This document shows, in pieces, positions 45,871-59,814 of a DNA stretch of 64,000 bases. The position numbers and the translations under genes are program-made. A model generated the notes under the pieces. It did not search any database, was not told the origin of the DNA, and saw nothing but the letters and a program-made list of their open reading frames with translations. Each line of letters starts with the position of its first letter. Position 1 is the stretch's first letter. This DNA is from Trichopria drosophilae (Eukaryota; Arthropoda; Insecta; Hymenoptera; Diapriidae): NCBI GenBank assembly GCA_030407085.1, contig CM059585.1:113139501-113203500 (forward strand). The letters are read 5' to 3'.

Positions 45871-47537
45871 CATAACTCTGAGAAATAAGCTTACTTGGTC
45901 TAGCAAGAGCTCATAATGTTTCTACCTCTGCAATTCGATTTGATTAAACGTATTTGAACATATCTCGTTGGACACCTAATTTAACAAATAATATAATTTT
46001 CATGATGAGTTCAATCCCATTTATAGTAAATACAAAATTCCTGTAAAAATAATCCATTCTGATCTTTACTAAACGTGTTCAAACCTCAATTGAACTACAG
46101 TCTTACTTAGATTATTATGAAACATTTTTACTGTTCATGATTTTAGTTTATAGACTTTGAAAAAAATTAATGGATGAAAACGAAAAGTATATATTTACTG
46201 ATGAAAGCTCTACTCTTATTGGTTTGCAGAACAATTTTGGGTCGTCTTGGGCTTAATCAGTTAGTCTGCCGTTTCACTGGCTCTAATTTTATGTCGTGGA
46301 GGGATTTAAATCATGTGGGCACTAACGGGGTCTCTTCTGATGAATTGTAAATTGTGGTTTTGTAAGATTATGTCTGGTGTCATGCAGATTCTTTTTTTGT
46401 ATACTATGATCTAGACAGAAGCTTGTAGCTGCTACGGAAGTATTTTGAGATATTTGGCTGCTGTTTTTGCATATAACAATTCATATTAACAGTCACATCG
46501 TGTAAAGATCCTGCAAAAAGATTTTCGAACAAGAAAATCCCTAAAAAATGTATCCAGAAATAAAGTGTTTGTATGTAACAAAACTAACTAAGGTAAATGT
46601 CTCGGTACCCGACCACTTAAGAAGCTTGAGAAGTATTAAGCGCAATATAAATATTTGTTTACTTTCTTTTAGAAAGTTAAATATGAATAAAAATGTAACC
46701 ACACATGATGTTCTAATACACAACCAGGCCGAAAATGAGTCGGTCAGCAACAGACCATGTCCTTGTTGATAGATATCATTAATTTAAAGCTTTTAAAAGA
46801 ATTTAAATGAATAATATGCTATTCCAGTGAAATAAGACGTGCAAGTTTGTAATGTATAGTTAAATAACACGGAAATTTCACGGTAAAGACCAATATTAAA
46901 CGTTTGCAGCAAAATGTTAGGAGACGAATCGGATATGGGATCTCTATATTTGATTTGACATTACAGTTTGCGTTAGAAATTTGAGGTTCGTAAACAAAAC
47001 CCAGAGAAAGAAAAGCGGAAACAGTTAAAAGAAATGCATAGAAAGTAATAAAAAACAAGAAATATTCACGATTTTCAATCGCAAATCATCAAACATGCTC
47101 AAAAACTTCCAGAGCCGCTGCGATTATTTATCCGTCGAGGGCGAATTGTACGTACCGATAATAGCCACATACTTTTTAATAATAATATGAATTAAATACG
47201 AATTTTTTACACAACATTTTGTTTGTTATACCCCTAAGAGTCAACTCGTGCAAGATTTTGGTGGTTATGTTAAATATCATAAGAAATTGAAAATCGTGCT
47301 ATTTTTTACAGATTTTTTAAACACTTTTTTTTTTTGAGCATTTATAGCTGGCAAAAAATTTGCAATAAAAGCAAACACTGCAATCATGTGTTTCTCATAG
47401 AACAATAAAAAAATATACGAAGACTTGAAGAAAATTTACAGTACTAGAAGTTGCCCTTGAAAACAAACAGTACTATTAATACAAAAATAAACCCAAGCAT
47501 CATATGGAGAAAATGTATCATATCCCTTTCGAATAGA

Positions 47538-49110
47538 ACTGAAATAGTTTTAAACTAATTTCAAACTGGATTTCACATTTACTTTTTGTATATCTTACAG
47601 CAAAAAACCATCAGACATTTTAGAAAATAAAAATTTTCGAAAAAGTTTTGACAATAACGTTCTGCTTAATATACAACTTAAGTTTATACCTCCAGGCACA
47701 AAATTGGAATCAATCTTCGATTACCTATAATCAATTTTACAAGAAAACTTGTGCGTTTCTGGATTCTTTCAAAAATACCGAATCACGTACATTCAATTTA
47801 TTTTTTCTCGAGGCTCACCATAGTCAAATGTAACAAAGGTTAGATAATTTTTCAGCATAAAAACGATTTTGTCACATTTATAGTCTTCAAATTTTTTTTA
47901 CAATATTTGTATTATTTGGTAACCTTATAGTAGTATAATATCGCAGACGATAATTAAATTAGGTGTTACATTTTAAGGCTTAATTTCATTTCGAAATCTC
48001 ACAATTTATCTGAAATAATGTAAATATGTAAAGTTCACTTTCGTGTAGATAAAGTTTCTTTTAAGCTATAATTTGATTTGACATAATATTTTTTTCCTTT
48101 CTGTCTTTGCATTTAATTATGTACGGCTAATTAAAATGTATGACAATCACTTTATTTTAAATGTTTTATTAATGTTACGAGTTTCTGAAAAACTGTTGTT
48201 ATTAAATTTGTAAAAAAGTTGAACCAATCTTCCATAATTTCGATAGTAAAATCGAATTGACATTCATAGACTATACTGTCTAATAATTTTTGAATGTAAC
48301 TGTTGATTTTAACGAAAGTTTATTTATAACTTTTGCCGATGCCTAAGGGTATCTATAAACATTGATGAACTTTCTATTGCAAAATTCTTTAACAAATTAT
48401 TTGTATTTGCAGACATTTCAAAGTTTTACCCTAATGTAAAATGGAACGCAACGTTTGTATCCTGTTCATGAAGTTGATAAGATTTTGGCTGCAAGCGTCT
48501 AGAGCCTGGAGGTATAAACTTGAGTTGTATATTAAGCAGAACGTTGTCAGACCTCTTTCGAAAATTTTTATTTTCTAAAATGTCTCATGGTTTTTTGTTG
48601 TAAGATATACAAAATGTATACAGGTCATTCCACGTCAGATTTACAACTCAAGATATTTTTTTCCAATGGCATATTTTTTTTTTCTTATTCTAGAAACAAA
48701 AATAAAATGTACGTATTTTTTTATTTTAATATGATTTTTCAAAGTTTTAGATGTTATAAAAACGCTCCATTTTCAACTGCCTATAACTCAAAACCGATAC
48801 TATATACAAAAAATATTCTAAGGGATGAAAGTTTCGTATTTGCGTCAACTTTACGATAAAGTGAATTAAAATTAAAAAAATTAATTTTTAAGGCGTATAA
48901 ATGTTAATTATTATAAACAAATTAATTTTTTTTAAGTTGGACATGATTTTTACAAAATTTTTTACCTTTAAACCTTTAAACCTTTAAAAAAACACATATA
49001 TTTTATTTTTGTATCGAGAACAAGAAAAAAAAAGAAGTCATTGAAAAAAATCTTGAATTGTAAATCTGACATGGAATGACCCATATGTGAAATCAAGTTT
49101 AAAACGTAAT
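47538..49110. repeat. Inverted repeat whose right arm is split by another MITE
   Basis: The left arm (47538-47700) contains TATACAACTTAAGTTTATAC. Its inverse lies at 48507-48618 and resumes at 49083-49110 with TATGTGAAATCAAGTTTAAA. The break is filled by the 48623-49081 element. Confidence 0.7.
48623..49081. mobile_element. MITE with GGTCATTCC inverted ends
   Basis: GGTCATTCCACGTCAGATTT at 48623 is matched in reverse by the right end, which finishes GACATGGAATGACC at 49081. The arms pair for about 100 bases. It is 459 bp, without coding capacity, and inserted into an older inverted repeat. Confidence 0.8.
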
Positions 49111-52100
49111 CTAAGCCCCATTTAAAAAAAACTGAATTATTATATGAGGCGTCTAGTATTAAACTGAAAAATAAATATTTCAATTTGTTAGACATTTATT
49201 GCATCGTATGGCGCGAAGTAAAAGAAATAATTAAATTAATAAAAGAAGATCAAATTGTGGATTAATTAAATATGAAAAATACAGTAAAATTAAACAAAAT
49301 AACCCTGTAAACACAAAAGATGTAGTTAAAATGAATTACAAATCGAGCAGGAATTAGTTTATTCCGATTTAACGCTTGAGTTTGACACTTGAATATATGC
49401 AGCAAATTTTCAATTAAATTGAAAAGTTTTACCATTTTTCACAAGAGTTTTGTGCACAAAAACAAATCATTACTGATTTTCGATTACACGTTTGTATTTT
49501 TTGAAATTTTGTCCTCTAAGTTTTTGCGCCTAGATCTCATTATTACGGTGTCAAAACTCTGTAATTCTCTAAGTTAACCAAAACTTTTATAGAATATTAT
49601 TATTTTTTTTTTTATTAGAGTATATATAATTTTTTCACATGCTAATTTTTATATAACATTATGATATAAAAATCGATAAAGTTAGTGCTTGGTAAAGTCG
49701 GCGGTTTCAGACAAGGAAACGCTTGAATCTTTATGATTTTCTATTAACATACAATTAAGGGCTAACTAGGTACACATCTGTTCTTTTTGAGAAATCGCTT
49801 ATTACAGCCCTTAAACGCTAGTTCCTGTAACGTCTCGAATCGCAATATTTCTTCGAAAATTTGGAAGTAAAACTCATACCATATTTTTTAAATAAACACC
49901 TATAATTTGCAATTACCCTGATGGGTAAAAGCCTTTTTGGGTTCTTTTGAACTTAAATTCTAAATTTTGATATTTCAAGAGAAAATTGTTCTAAAATGTA
50001 TTCACTAGTAACAGGTATTGAAATAAGTATTACTCAACAAAACTAACGAGATATATAATTGCAAATTAATTATCATATTTTTCTAATAGTGAACTTTTTT
50101 ATTCTAAAGAATCTTAACATTTGATACGAAAATGTTGTTCGATTTGTTTCAAGTTGTTGATTAGGTGTTTAATGTTTAATACTTCAAGTGTTTTATTGTC
50201 TTCGAAGTTCAAGAGGCGCAATTTAACAATCCAAAATGATTCGATTATTATAATTTCAAAATTGAAATGAACACGTATCTTATTAAATATACATCCGTTT
50301 TGGATCAAAACTCACAAAACTGAGTAGTTATATGTTTTTGGGGAGCAGTTAATACGTATCGTCATTTTAAAATTCATGATTAATTATGTAAAAAAATATG
50401 CGAAATTGATGATTAATACATAATTTTAGTCGCTGACATATGAAACTGAGGTTGAATTAAAAATTAAAAATGGCTGCTCAAAATAAGTCGACCCCATATT
50501 TATAAATATATCCGTTCTAGATAAACACTCATTAAATATTTATATTCAAAATATTCACATATATCTTGTAACCGTGTTTAGGAATTTTAAGTTTTCCTTT
50601 ATATAAAAACTCGTAACGTTGAGTATTTTTATGTATTTTGGCCCAATGTTTACAAATTTGAGTTCGCTACTAAAGTATTTGAAAATTTCTCTTTCTTAAA
50701 TTACGTAAATAAATCTCAAATCCGATTATACTATAAATCAAGAGAAATTAATCAGAATGTAGGCTATTAATGAGAAATGTAAACACATTTCCGTTCCGAT
50801 TAAAATATCATAACTGCGTTCAGTATTCGGCAAGTATTGACCAATCCTTACACATATAAATTGCGATGATGTCTGGCACATGCATTCTGATTTAACGAAG
50901 TATTACTGAATTCTTAGTTGACTAATTTCTGCTTAATGGCCGGAAGGCTGTTTCGCTAGTGGTAAATATTTTGTTAGACGGTTACGCTAAAAAATCCTAA
51001 CCTATTTCTCGATTAGCCTTGCAAAAATAATGACTTAGTATTCTAATTTCATCCGTTGCATATACAGTGGCAGTTATTTATTTACCGGGTTGATAACTTT
51101 AAACGTGGACGAAATAACATTTTATACTGTATGATATTAACATTGAAGTTCATAAACCGTAATATGTATTGCAAATTCACAAAATCATATTCGTTTAATT
51201 TGTCCTGCATTAAATTCGCCAAAAAGTAATTGAAACGAATTTATAACATAAATTTATGGAAAGTTGTATACTTGCGATGTTTTTTAGATATTTACCATTA
51301 ATAATATTTCAATGAAAAATCAATTTTGGAAGTAATAAAAAGGCATTAACCCTTTTTGTCCCGAAAGTCCGGAATTTGGAGTCACTTTCAGCGCTGTAAC
51401 GTTTGCTCCAAACGTCGTGTAAACAAATTAAAATAACTGAAAATCGATAAATTTGGACCTCCTCTTCCAGTTCCTGTAGTCAGAGTTAGCCGCCGATTTC
51501 ACAGAAAAAAAGTTAAGATCATTAAAAAAAAATCTGATTTTTTCGATGTTTCTCCGTAAGAATCGCGTTTTCTGACATTGAAAATGGGCGTTTTTCTCAC
51601 AGCCTTTCTTCTACCGTCGAATTTTTTTAAAACAAAAATGACGGCTTCAATTATGTAACGTGTAATTTTCGTTTTTGCTTTTTGAGGCCAGCAAATCATG
51701 AAAGAAATATGAAAAAAATTGCAGAATTTCTTTTCGTGATGTTGAATAGTTCCGACCTTAGATTTTAAAAAATGAAACTGGCATATCCAATATGGCGAAC
51801 AGAAAATTGAAACGGATTTGTTATTAACCACTAGAAATACATCAGTTAATATTTTTTCCGCTTTAGAGCTTTAAATTCGTTTTACTATTTTTTTTTTTAA
51901 TTCTGGAAGGCATAAATTCCAAATACTTATACATAAATACTTTAAAAACACTTCTCTTCATATCAAATCGTCTATAAAATCTGATCATTATCAGCATATA
52001 GCTCTCAAATATTTATTACTTTCAACTTATTCTTAGTGTACTTAAGCTTTCTTAGTTTTTTGTGTATAATCGGACGAGTAACTTAGTTGAGCATTCGATT

Positions 52101-53281
52101 TTTAAATCTTTAATTAACTGTTTGAATCCCAGACACTCTTATAGTGACGCCTTTTTCAGTCTTCATATTCTAGACATATTTTATACAAAAGAGTCTATGT
52201 TTTTTAATTTTTAATTGGCTAAGCGACTATATGTATATAAGTGTAATATGACTATATATCTGTAAATCTGACAATACTCATTTTTAATTTATTATTTCTT
52301 ATATTCTTACGGTTGCTGAATACTATAGTAGGTGTCCATTTTTCAAAATTCATAATGGCGGATCCAATATGTCGGGCGAAAGTTGGAAATAGCTTGTAAA
52401 AATCAGTATTCAGGAGTTTGCAGAATCGGTGACTACGAATAAAGTGTTAGTTTTTCAAAATTCAAAATGTCAAATCTGATATGGCTGACAATATTTGAAA
52501 ATACTTAGTACTAATTTAATAATACATTTCTCTTTGTTCATTATCTGGCATTAAATACATCACAAATACTTCCGCCAAAATTTATGATGATTTCTATATT
52601 TGTATTTATCGTATTCGATTAGTCATTAGGGATTAGGAATTATTTTCACAGGTTTCGCTCAATTTTTTTAAAATATGGACCGATATATTGGATCCATCAT
52701 TTTCCCGGAATTGGATTTTTCATTTTGTGCCATTGGGTTCGTAATCAGTTACATCAGTTTGAAATAATAATTAGCCTATTCTGTGGCCTATGGGTGTGTT
52801 TCAAAATAAATAAAATGAAAATGTAAGAAAATCACATGTTAATTATTTTAATATGCGATGTACAAGCAAAAATAAAAATTTGTAGAACATTAAGCATAAA
52901 CAAGTGCAGGTGAAATTAATTAACTTCCTGAAGTTAATCACGAAGTCCCAAAACAGGATTTCTTAGTTACTATATTACTTGGCTTGAATAAAGCAGCCTG
53001 GTGGATTCTAGTACACATCGATCATGAAGTTTTGAGAACAAGCACGAAGTATGGATCTGCTAGGTTCGTTAGCAACATAAACAAAGTAAACGAACCGACA
53101 GGAAAAGAATCCTAATGTTCCTATAAGTTACGCCTGTTCAAGTTTCTCTCAATTGCGGAAACGGTCTTCCTATTAGTACTTCTAAGAAAATCGATCGATT
53201 GGCGATTCGATTAAATCAGACGTAACATACCTGGTTTTATATACCGGTATTCACGTAATAGAGGTTATAGATTGCACTTAC

Positions 53282-53457
53282 CTGGCGACATAATCGTTGC
53301 TGAATGCGATGGTGAAGGTGGTCGCCCAGGATGAGCAAACCAGCAGGATCGATGTGATCACCACGGTCCTGAAGTATTTTACGGAAATCAGGAGCAGGAA
53401 AATCCCAAGGACGTAGAACTGCGTATCGTTCGCCATGTACCAACTCCACAGCATGCA
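53282..53457 (-). CDS. nrf-6-like: NRF-6-like acyltransferase, internal coding exon
   Basis: 176 bases between TTCCAG and GTAAGT, starting in phase 0 and ending with two bases of a split Arg codon. The peptide starts CMLWSWYMANDTQFYVLGIF and includes ISVKYFRTVVITSILLVCSS. The C-MLWSWYxANDxQF motif is among the most conserved segments of NRF-6-like proteins, followed by two membrane helices. Confidence 0.95.
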
Positions 53458-56400
53458 CTGGAAAGTTGTTAATCGACAGTGTCGTTAATTGCGAGATCGA
53501 CTGCGCGTGACGTGCACTTTCAAACTTCTTAAGACAAATTATGCTTTGCCCGGGTCGGCGATTTTTTTTGGCGCGATTTCTCAAACTATTGAAAACCCGT
53601 TTCGATCGAAATTAGAGGAAAAATTGTCCTTGGGTTGGTGAACTTTTAACTACGTGTCAATTAGATATATGTATGTTACCATTTTCACGTGAAATATCAA
53701 ACTTGATTTTATGCAATCAAAAAATTAGGGCAGATATCTTTTCGATTCTGATGTAGTGCAAAATAGTATATTTCTTACACGTCACACTTTTAGAAAATTC
53801 AGAGTGCTCTTTTTTTAGAAGAAATTTTTTTCATGTATTATTTATTTATTAAATCTATAAATCTGATTTTATTAATCTCGCAAACGGAAGGAAAGATGCC
53901 GCTTATCCTCTCGGCCATAAAGAAAAATCGTAAGATTCCCTCGGGAAGTAAAAAGAATGCCTCCCTCGGCGAGTAATGTACATGCACACGTGTGCCAAAA
54001 TATTGTTTAAACCAGCAAAAATTACATCATCGCAAAATTTTGTCCCGCCCGGTGACACTCATCTTTATCAGACCAAGTGGCAATTGGACACTTTCCGCCC
54101 CCTTTTCCAGGCGGAAAGATGGACTTTTCGTGCTGGTGTGACAAAAAATTTATTAGCGATACATTTTTCTTTTTTACCCGAATCGAAAGAGCCGTTAATA
54201 TGTTGTAATTTTTAAAAATATATAGTTTACTAATATTACAGCTTAAGTATACCAGTATATATCAGAAATTATAGTTTCAAAATAGCTTTATTTTTAAATA
54301 CTGAATTTTTTTTCTTATGACCATTATGCTGACGAATTATTTTTAATTTTAACTGGTAATTGCCAATTTGTATGCAAGTATTTAAAATACTATTTTATTT
54401 GTAAAATACTATGTTGTTTACTCCGGGCTTTTGCCTTCTAAAAAGAAGATTCAACTTTACTCGTTCAGTCAAAGTTATTCAAAGAAAATAATCGCTGTCA
54501 TATTTTTCTTTTAAAAATGCTAACATTTTTTCAAATATACGGTTTAAATTGAAAACTTTTAGATTTAAAATTTAAATTTTTCGAAAAATCTTTAAACTTT
54601 CGGTTGTAATATTTATAAAAAAAAATAGTAGTAACCAAAAACCCTTTTGTGCAAACTAACATTTTAACAACATGGCAACTAAAAATTGATAACGTCTGAT
54701 GTAAAACTGAACGCTCCACTTAAAATCTTAATTTGGAAACTTCAGAAGCGAACAATGAATTCGTTCGATATCATCAAACGCTTCAGAGATCAGAAATATT
54801 ATTAGACAATTCAAAATTTCAGAGTATTTTTGGTATTTTAGTCGCTATTGCATAAAAGTAATTGTGGTAACTACTAATTAATACGATGCTAATATTTGAA
54901 CTAAATCTTGCCGCCCTGAATCAGTCAATGTTGTTCTAGATTATTTTAAACTTGCGCGCGACTTCCTTTTCATTCGTTTCCCGTAAAAGTTTATTTATGA
55001 TTCAACTTTTAGTAAGTAATCTGACAGGTAAAATTACTGCAATGCTTTTCAAATACGCAAATGAATTATTAATCACGTCGATGGTAATTAATATACGAAA
55101 TTACAGTGCGGATTTCCGATAAACCATGGAATTAATTGATAATTTCGTACCAGAATTATCGTAAACAAGATACACAGTATTACGAAATAAGTAACCTGTT
55201 AAAAAAAGTGTTGATTACGTGTTTAATTTCCCATTAACGAATGTGTAAATATAAACAATGTCATGGGTGATTACTAAAATATCAAAATTTTGCATATAAA
55301 TTCAATTGTAAAATTTTAGCAAATAAACAAGTTAGTTATTACGAATCATTCCTTTTTAGTAGTCATGGTTTAGTAAGTAATTCTGTAAAGCCGGTTAAGA
55401 TATTACAAAATCGTAATCGATCAAAGAAAAAGAATCTACCGACCGTAGAGTAAGTTTTCGACATGCCGACCTAGCAATATTGTCGCGAGTGAACTTCCAT
55501 CGGTTTGAAATTAATTATTGGAAAACGATTTGAACGCGAGCCTGCTATGTCTCTACTCTTTGACACATTTAGAGGGCCTCTCTTCTTTTTTATTGTTTGA
55601 TTTTTTGCTACCGTTTCCGGAGGGCATTGAATTTGATTTACTTCATTCTTCTGATTTTTTTATTGTACGACCAACAGACAGAAAACAAGAAGAAATATTT
55701 TACTTAATTGGACAATTTGATTAATTAGGTTTTTTTTACATGCAAAAATAAATATTTACTTTTTATTTAGCTTGAGTATTGTTGAAATGAATGGTCTTTA
55801 GTGCAGGCTATAACATTTAAGAAAATATTAAATTTGCAGCATGTAAATAATTCAGATGGTAAATTGATCAATTGTTTAGCCTTTCCAGTTGGGATTAACT
55901 GAGGGTCTCTTCATCAGGAGGCTAACAATTTCAGGATGAGGATAAAAATTATTCTAACATCAGAAAAATCATAGAAATGCTATAGGTTTAAAGCCTATAA
56001 CATTTACCACTTTTCATATGAAAAATTGTTTAGCGACTAAAATTATTAATATTTTTAAAAAATGGATAATTAATGTACACTCATTGACAAATTTATCTTT
56101 CACACGTAAAATATGGTTTTTTAAAATAAATTGTACGTCATTGTACTATGTTCAAAATGTTTTCGACTTTTTAACAATGTCGGATATAATTTCCGTATTT
56201 TCATTGTAAAATATTTAATATATTCTCATTTTTGCAGCTAACGATACTTACCTTTGGATAAAACACATTTCAGACTTTTTTAGCAGAATCGAATGTACGT
56301 TACACATTTGCTCTGCGGGAAATTTTATTACGACGGAAAGAAAATTAAATTCCTTTAGTAACTTATTTTAAAAGTTTACTCGAACAATTTATTTCAAGCT

Positions 56401-56608
56401 TTAATTAGTAATTTTTATCGGATTGAGAAATATCGGTTACTATTTTTGCTGGACAATGTGATATTTTAACAACTTACGATTTTATTTATTTCTATTGTTC
56501 TTTCTGTTATTTTGTTTATGCGGCATGGATATATCATAAAAACGTACCCTAGTATACGTGTCATGTTTATACTGTCGAATTAGGAAAACTCTATAAAAAC
56601 ATGAAATA

Positions 56609-57097
56609 CAGTCCCCGGCCAAATAAATAGACCCATGCTGAAAAATTAGTATTTCACTGAATTTTTGCTGTTTTATTGCAAGACCTTTCCTTAGTTTAGA
56701 ACATAATTATGGTAATATTTTGTGTAATTGTTCGTACAATTACCACGTTGAAACTTAGTTGGTAGCAGTTCTGCCATAAAAACGTAAAATAATCAAATAA
56801 ACGTCAAATACAGTGCAACAGGTGCGTAAATTACATAAACATTGCTGAAGTAAGTTCTTTATTGATGTTTTGACACATTTTTATGAAAATAGTATAAAAC
56901 TTTTGCGATTTGTAATAATTAAGTAATTTTCAAAATGGGTAAAGGACGCGATTAGTTCCCGACTAGAATTGATCAAATTGCCGATATGTTGAAAGCTAAA
57001 ACTATAAGTTTAACTAAAACTGTCTAATAATGATCAGCAGTTAAAATGGCAAAAGGTTGATTTCTCAGCATGGATCTAATAATATGGCCGGGGACTG
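56609..57097. mobile_element. Deleted Tc1/mariner-type element
   Basis: CAGTCCCCGGCCA at 56609 (preceded by TA) and the inverse TGGCCGGGGACTG ending at 57097 are clear inverted ends. The 489-bp body keeps only a broken start of a transposase frame. Confidence 0.8.
56935..57030 (+). pseudogene. Relic of a Tc1-like transposase N-terminus
   Basis: From ATG at 56935 the frame reads MGKGRD, a stop, then FPTRIDQIADMLKAKTISLT, followed by further stops. A basic start and an IxQIxxxLxxxxSxxxxA-like helix-turn-helix opening are typical of Tc1-like transposases. Most of the gene, including the catalytic DDE part, is deleted. Confidence 0.55.
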
Positions 57098-57952
57098 CAT
57101 GTATTTATTGGAAAACACGATCTTAAAAAAAATCGGGCTACAAAATGCTGCCATCTAAAATTAGAATCGGTAACTACTACCGACTTAAAAATTCGACCAC
57201 CTTTTAGTGGGAATCGAACTATGAATCTTGATTGTCAACGACTTTATCAAAATATACACATTTTTTAAATCTATTAATGAAACACTGCTCCAATACGTTT
57301 GTTTCACTAAATCTATTGTTTTTTTTAAGATGATCTTGTTCGTCACGATGTTGGTCGTCGCAAATTCAAAAATAAAAACATTTTTTTTCGGCCCTCTACA
57401 ACAAAACTATACAATTTTTTTCAATACAAGAATTGCTGAAAAGTGTTCAATGTAAGGGTAAAAAGCTTATATGTTGCATCAAATTTTGTTACAGTTTCAG
57501 AATTTTCATTTAGAAAAACAGAAAAGTATAATAATAATAAAAAATATAACACATAATAAAAGAAAATTTAAATAAAATTCAATTAGTTCGCCGTTTTGAC
57601 CCAAATTCGGGTCCTCTTCAGAAAGAGGATTCTTTTATTATTCATTGCATCTTTTCCCTGGTAGAAAATTAAGCCAATGTCTGGCCGGTTTTTCTGGGCT
57701 TCATTAGTTATAACATGCATACCAGAAAAAATGGCCAGAAACTGGTCGCATTTTCTATTACGGTCATTATTTTTTTATTTTTATAACGGATCATTATAAC
57801 ACCAAAACTATAAATTTTATTTTTGAATGGTGGATACCAATAAAAAAAAATTTTTTTAATAACGTATAACAGAAAATTATATTGATTTATTGTTGATATT
57901 TTAAATGGAATTATTTGGGGAAGAACATTTTGTTTATTACAAATATATATTA

Positions 57953-58016
57953 GAGCGGCGAGATGGTCATGCGGGCTAAGGCGTTAGCCTTAGATCTTGG
58001 TCTTGGTCTTAGTCCT
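57953..58016 (+). repeat. Possible tRNA-derived repeat head
   Basis: GCGGCGAGATGGTCATGCGG followed by GCTAAGGCGTTAGCCT resembles the D-arm of a Ser/Leu-type tRNA as seen in SINE heads. It is followed by three TCTTGG-type units. No B box was recognised. Confidence 0.3.
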
Positions 58017-59814
58017 GTTTTGAACATCACATGTTACGACAATTTTCAATAAACGATGAAATAAAATTATAATGTTTGTCGGAGTGACAGTCATCTATAT
58101 ACGTTCTTTCGATTTAAATGTAACAATTCTTTTAACATTTTATAAAGACTCCAATTTTTCTTTATACGAGACCTAGCATTTTTTAAAATAAATTACATAT
58201 TATTGAATGAACCTCCTGTTTCGTCAATACAAAAATTACAGAACCTTAATAAAAATATCAACAACAAAAAATACGTTACTAATACAACACCTACAAACTA
58301 CGTCAACGACCTTAAGGTCCATGAACCTGACCTAAGATTAAATTATAAATGCATTGATTAAAATTTTCATACACGGTATAAGTCATTAAAAAGTTACGAA
58401 ATTAATAAACTGCCAGGTCAGGGTTTAATATCGACACGTATTTTCCCGTTCATTTCCAGCTACACGCTTGAAATCATACGATTAGTATCACTACGCGCTA
58501 CATGCATATCTATACAGATATATTTTCCAGCTATATGTGTTATGAAAAGGGAGGACGGTGAGTCTGAAATAGTCTACATTGCGTAACCCTGTCCAACCGA
58601 CGGTATTTCTGCTACACTGATTTATGCTCTTAATCGAGGTACACCGACTTTTATGTAGAAGCACGAAATCTCGGGCGAGTACAAACTGTCTCATTTAACC
58701 TTGGTACACTCGAATCTTTGCCGTTCTAACAGGGTTTGGTCTTTTTTCCTTTAATTTGTTACGGCTCAATCGAGCCAGGTTCGCTGAAACGAGTTTCATT
58801 TTCATTATTGCCGCCATCGATTTTTCAGGTTCACAGAGTTTGTGCCAAAAAAGATGATTTGTAACAACTCTAGTAGTGTAGAAAGGTTTTATTTATTGCA
58901 TTGATCAAATATCAGTGTGCTAACCGCTTGAAGAAACTCATATTCTGATATATTGAAAACTATCTGATTAGAAATTTGAATACAACCCTGATTACGTGAA
59001 AATACGTTAGGGCTTGATCTGTTTGATCTGCCTATGTTATAAATACCAGCTTAGCGATGAGTCACTAAATAAAGAACAAACGATTGATTCCTCATTGAAT
59101 TACGTATTAATCAGGCCATGATGAGGTTGTAATCAGGTATACTTGATATAGCTTACATGTCGCTGCTTAAGCCCTGATCTATATTCAGGAAGCCAGAAAA
59201 AATTTTTCTTTAGCTATCAACTGCTATTTACTTTATTACAAATGATTTTACATCCTAAATTAGGATATTTCGTTCTATTGCGAAATATAATTCTGGCAAG
59301 CAGTTCATAAACATTCTGATCTTTTAATCAAGTACATAATATCTCTCAATACTTGGACGATATTGAAAAATTCGAAAGATCTCATTTGAACAGACAAAGC
59401 TTTAAATCGGTGCATTCACTTTCAGTGCGGATCCAAAAACCGACAAAACAAAAATCATCGACAAGTGTCGGCTTTTAGATTGGTCCATTTATAGACCCGC
59501 ACCGTTCACTTTTACTTCAAAACTTTATTGTTTCTTAGCCGTCGAATTTTGAAAATGTTAAATTTTGCTACTTCCTTCCGACTTTTAAACTCTGTCAAAT
59601 ATTTGAACAAATGTTGAGTCCTCATTCTTTGAAAAATGCTCAAAGGGTCGCAAATTTACAGTTTATTAATGTTTCGCGAATAGTAATAAGGCGGTTCTTT
59701 TAAAAAATATACAAAATATTACAATTTAACAAAAAACGTAGTTTCTCATTATTAACAGCAATTAAAAAGTCAATAATCGAAATTTCATTATTTGGAATCG
59801 GTTGATGACGAATT

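Larger units (their letters stand above)
45480..53281 (-). other. Long intron of the NRF-6-like gene (7.8 kb)
   Basis: Bounded by donor GTAAGT at 53281-53276 and acceptor CAG at 45482-45480. It contains a CpG-rich block (about 45640-45870), nested inverted repeats (47538-49110), a solo TTAA-type left end (CCCTTTTTGTCCCGAAAG from 51350, TTAA at 51346) and modules near 51780, 52355 and 52680. No internal gene was recognised on either strand. Confidence 0.75.

Noticed and set aside
55518..55724. 68-codon plus-strand frame with a fairly protein-like composition
   Set aside because: It begins at TTG, no family is recognised, and it is antisense in a long intron without splice signals.
57597..57740. 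Hairpins GACCCAAATTCGGGTC, CCTCTTCAGAAAGAGG and an inverted TGGCCGGTTTTTCTGG pair
   Set aside because: They could be ends of a repeat, but I could not define an element or target duplication, so I do not call one.
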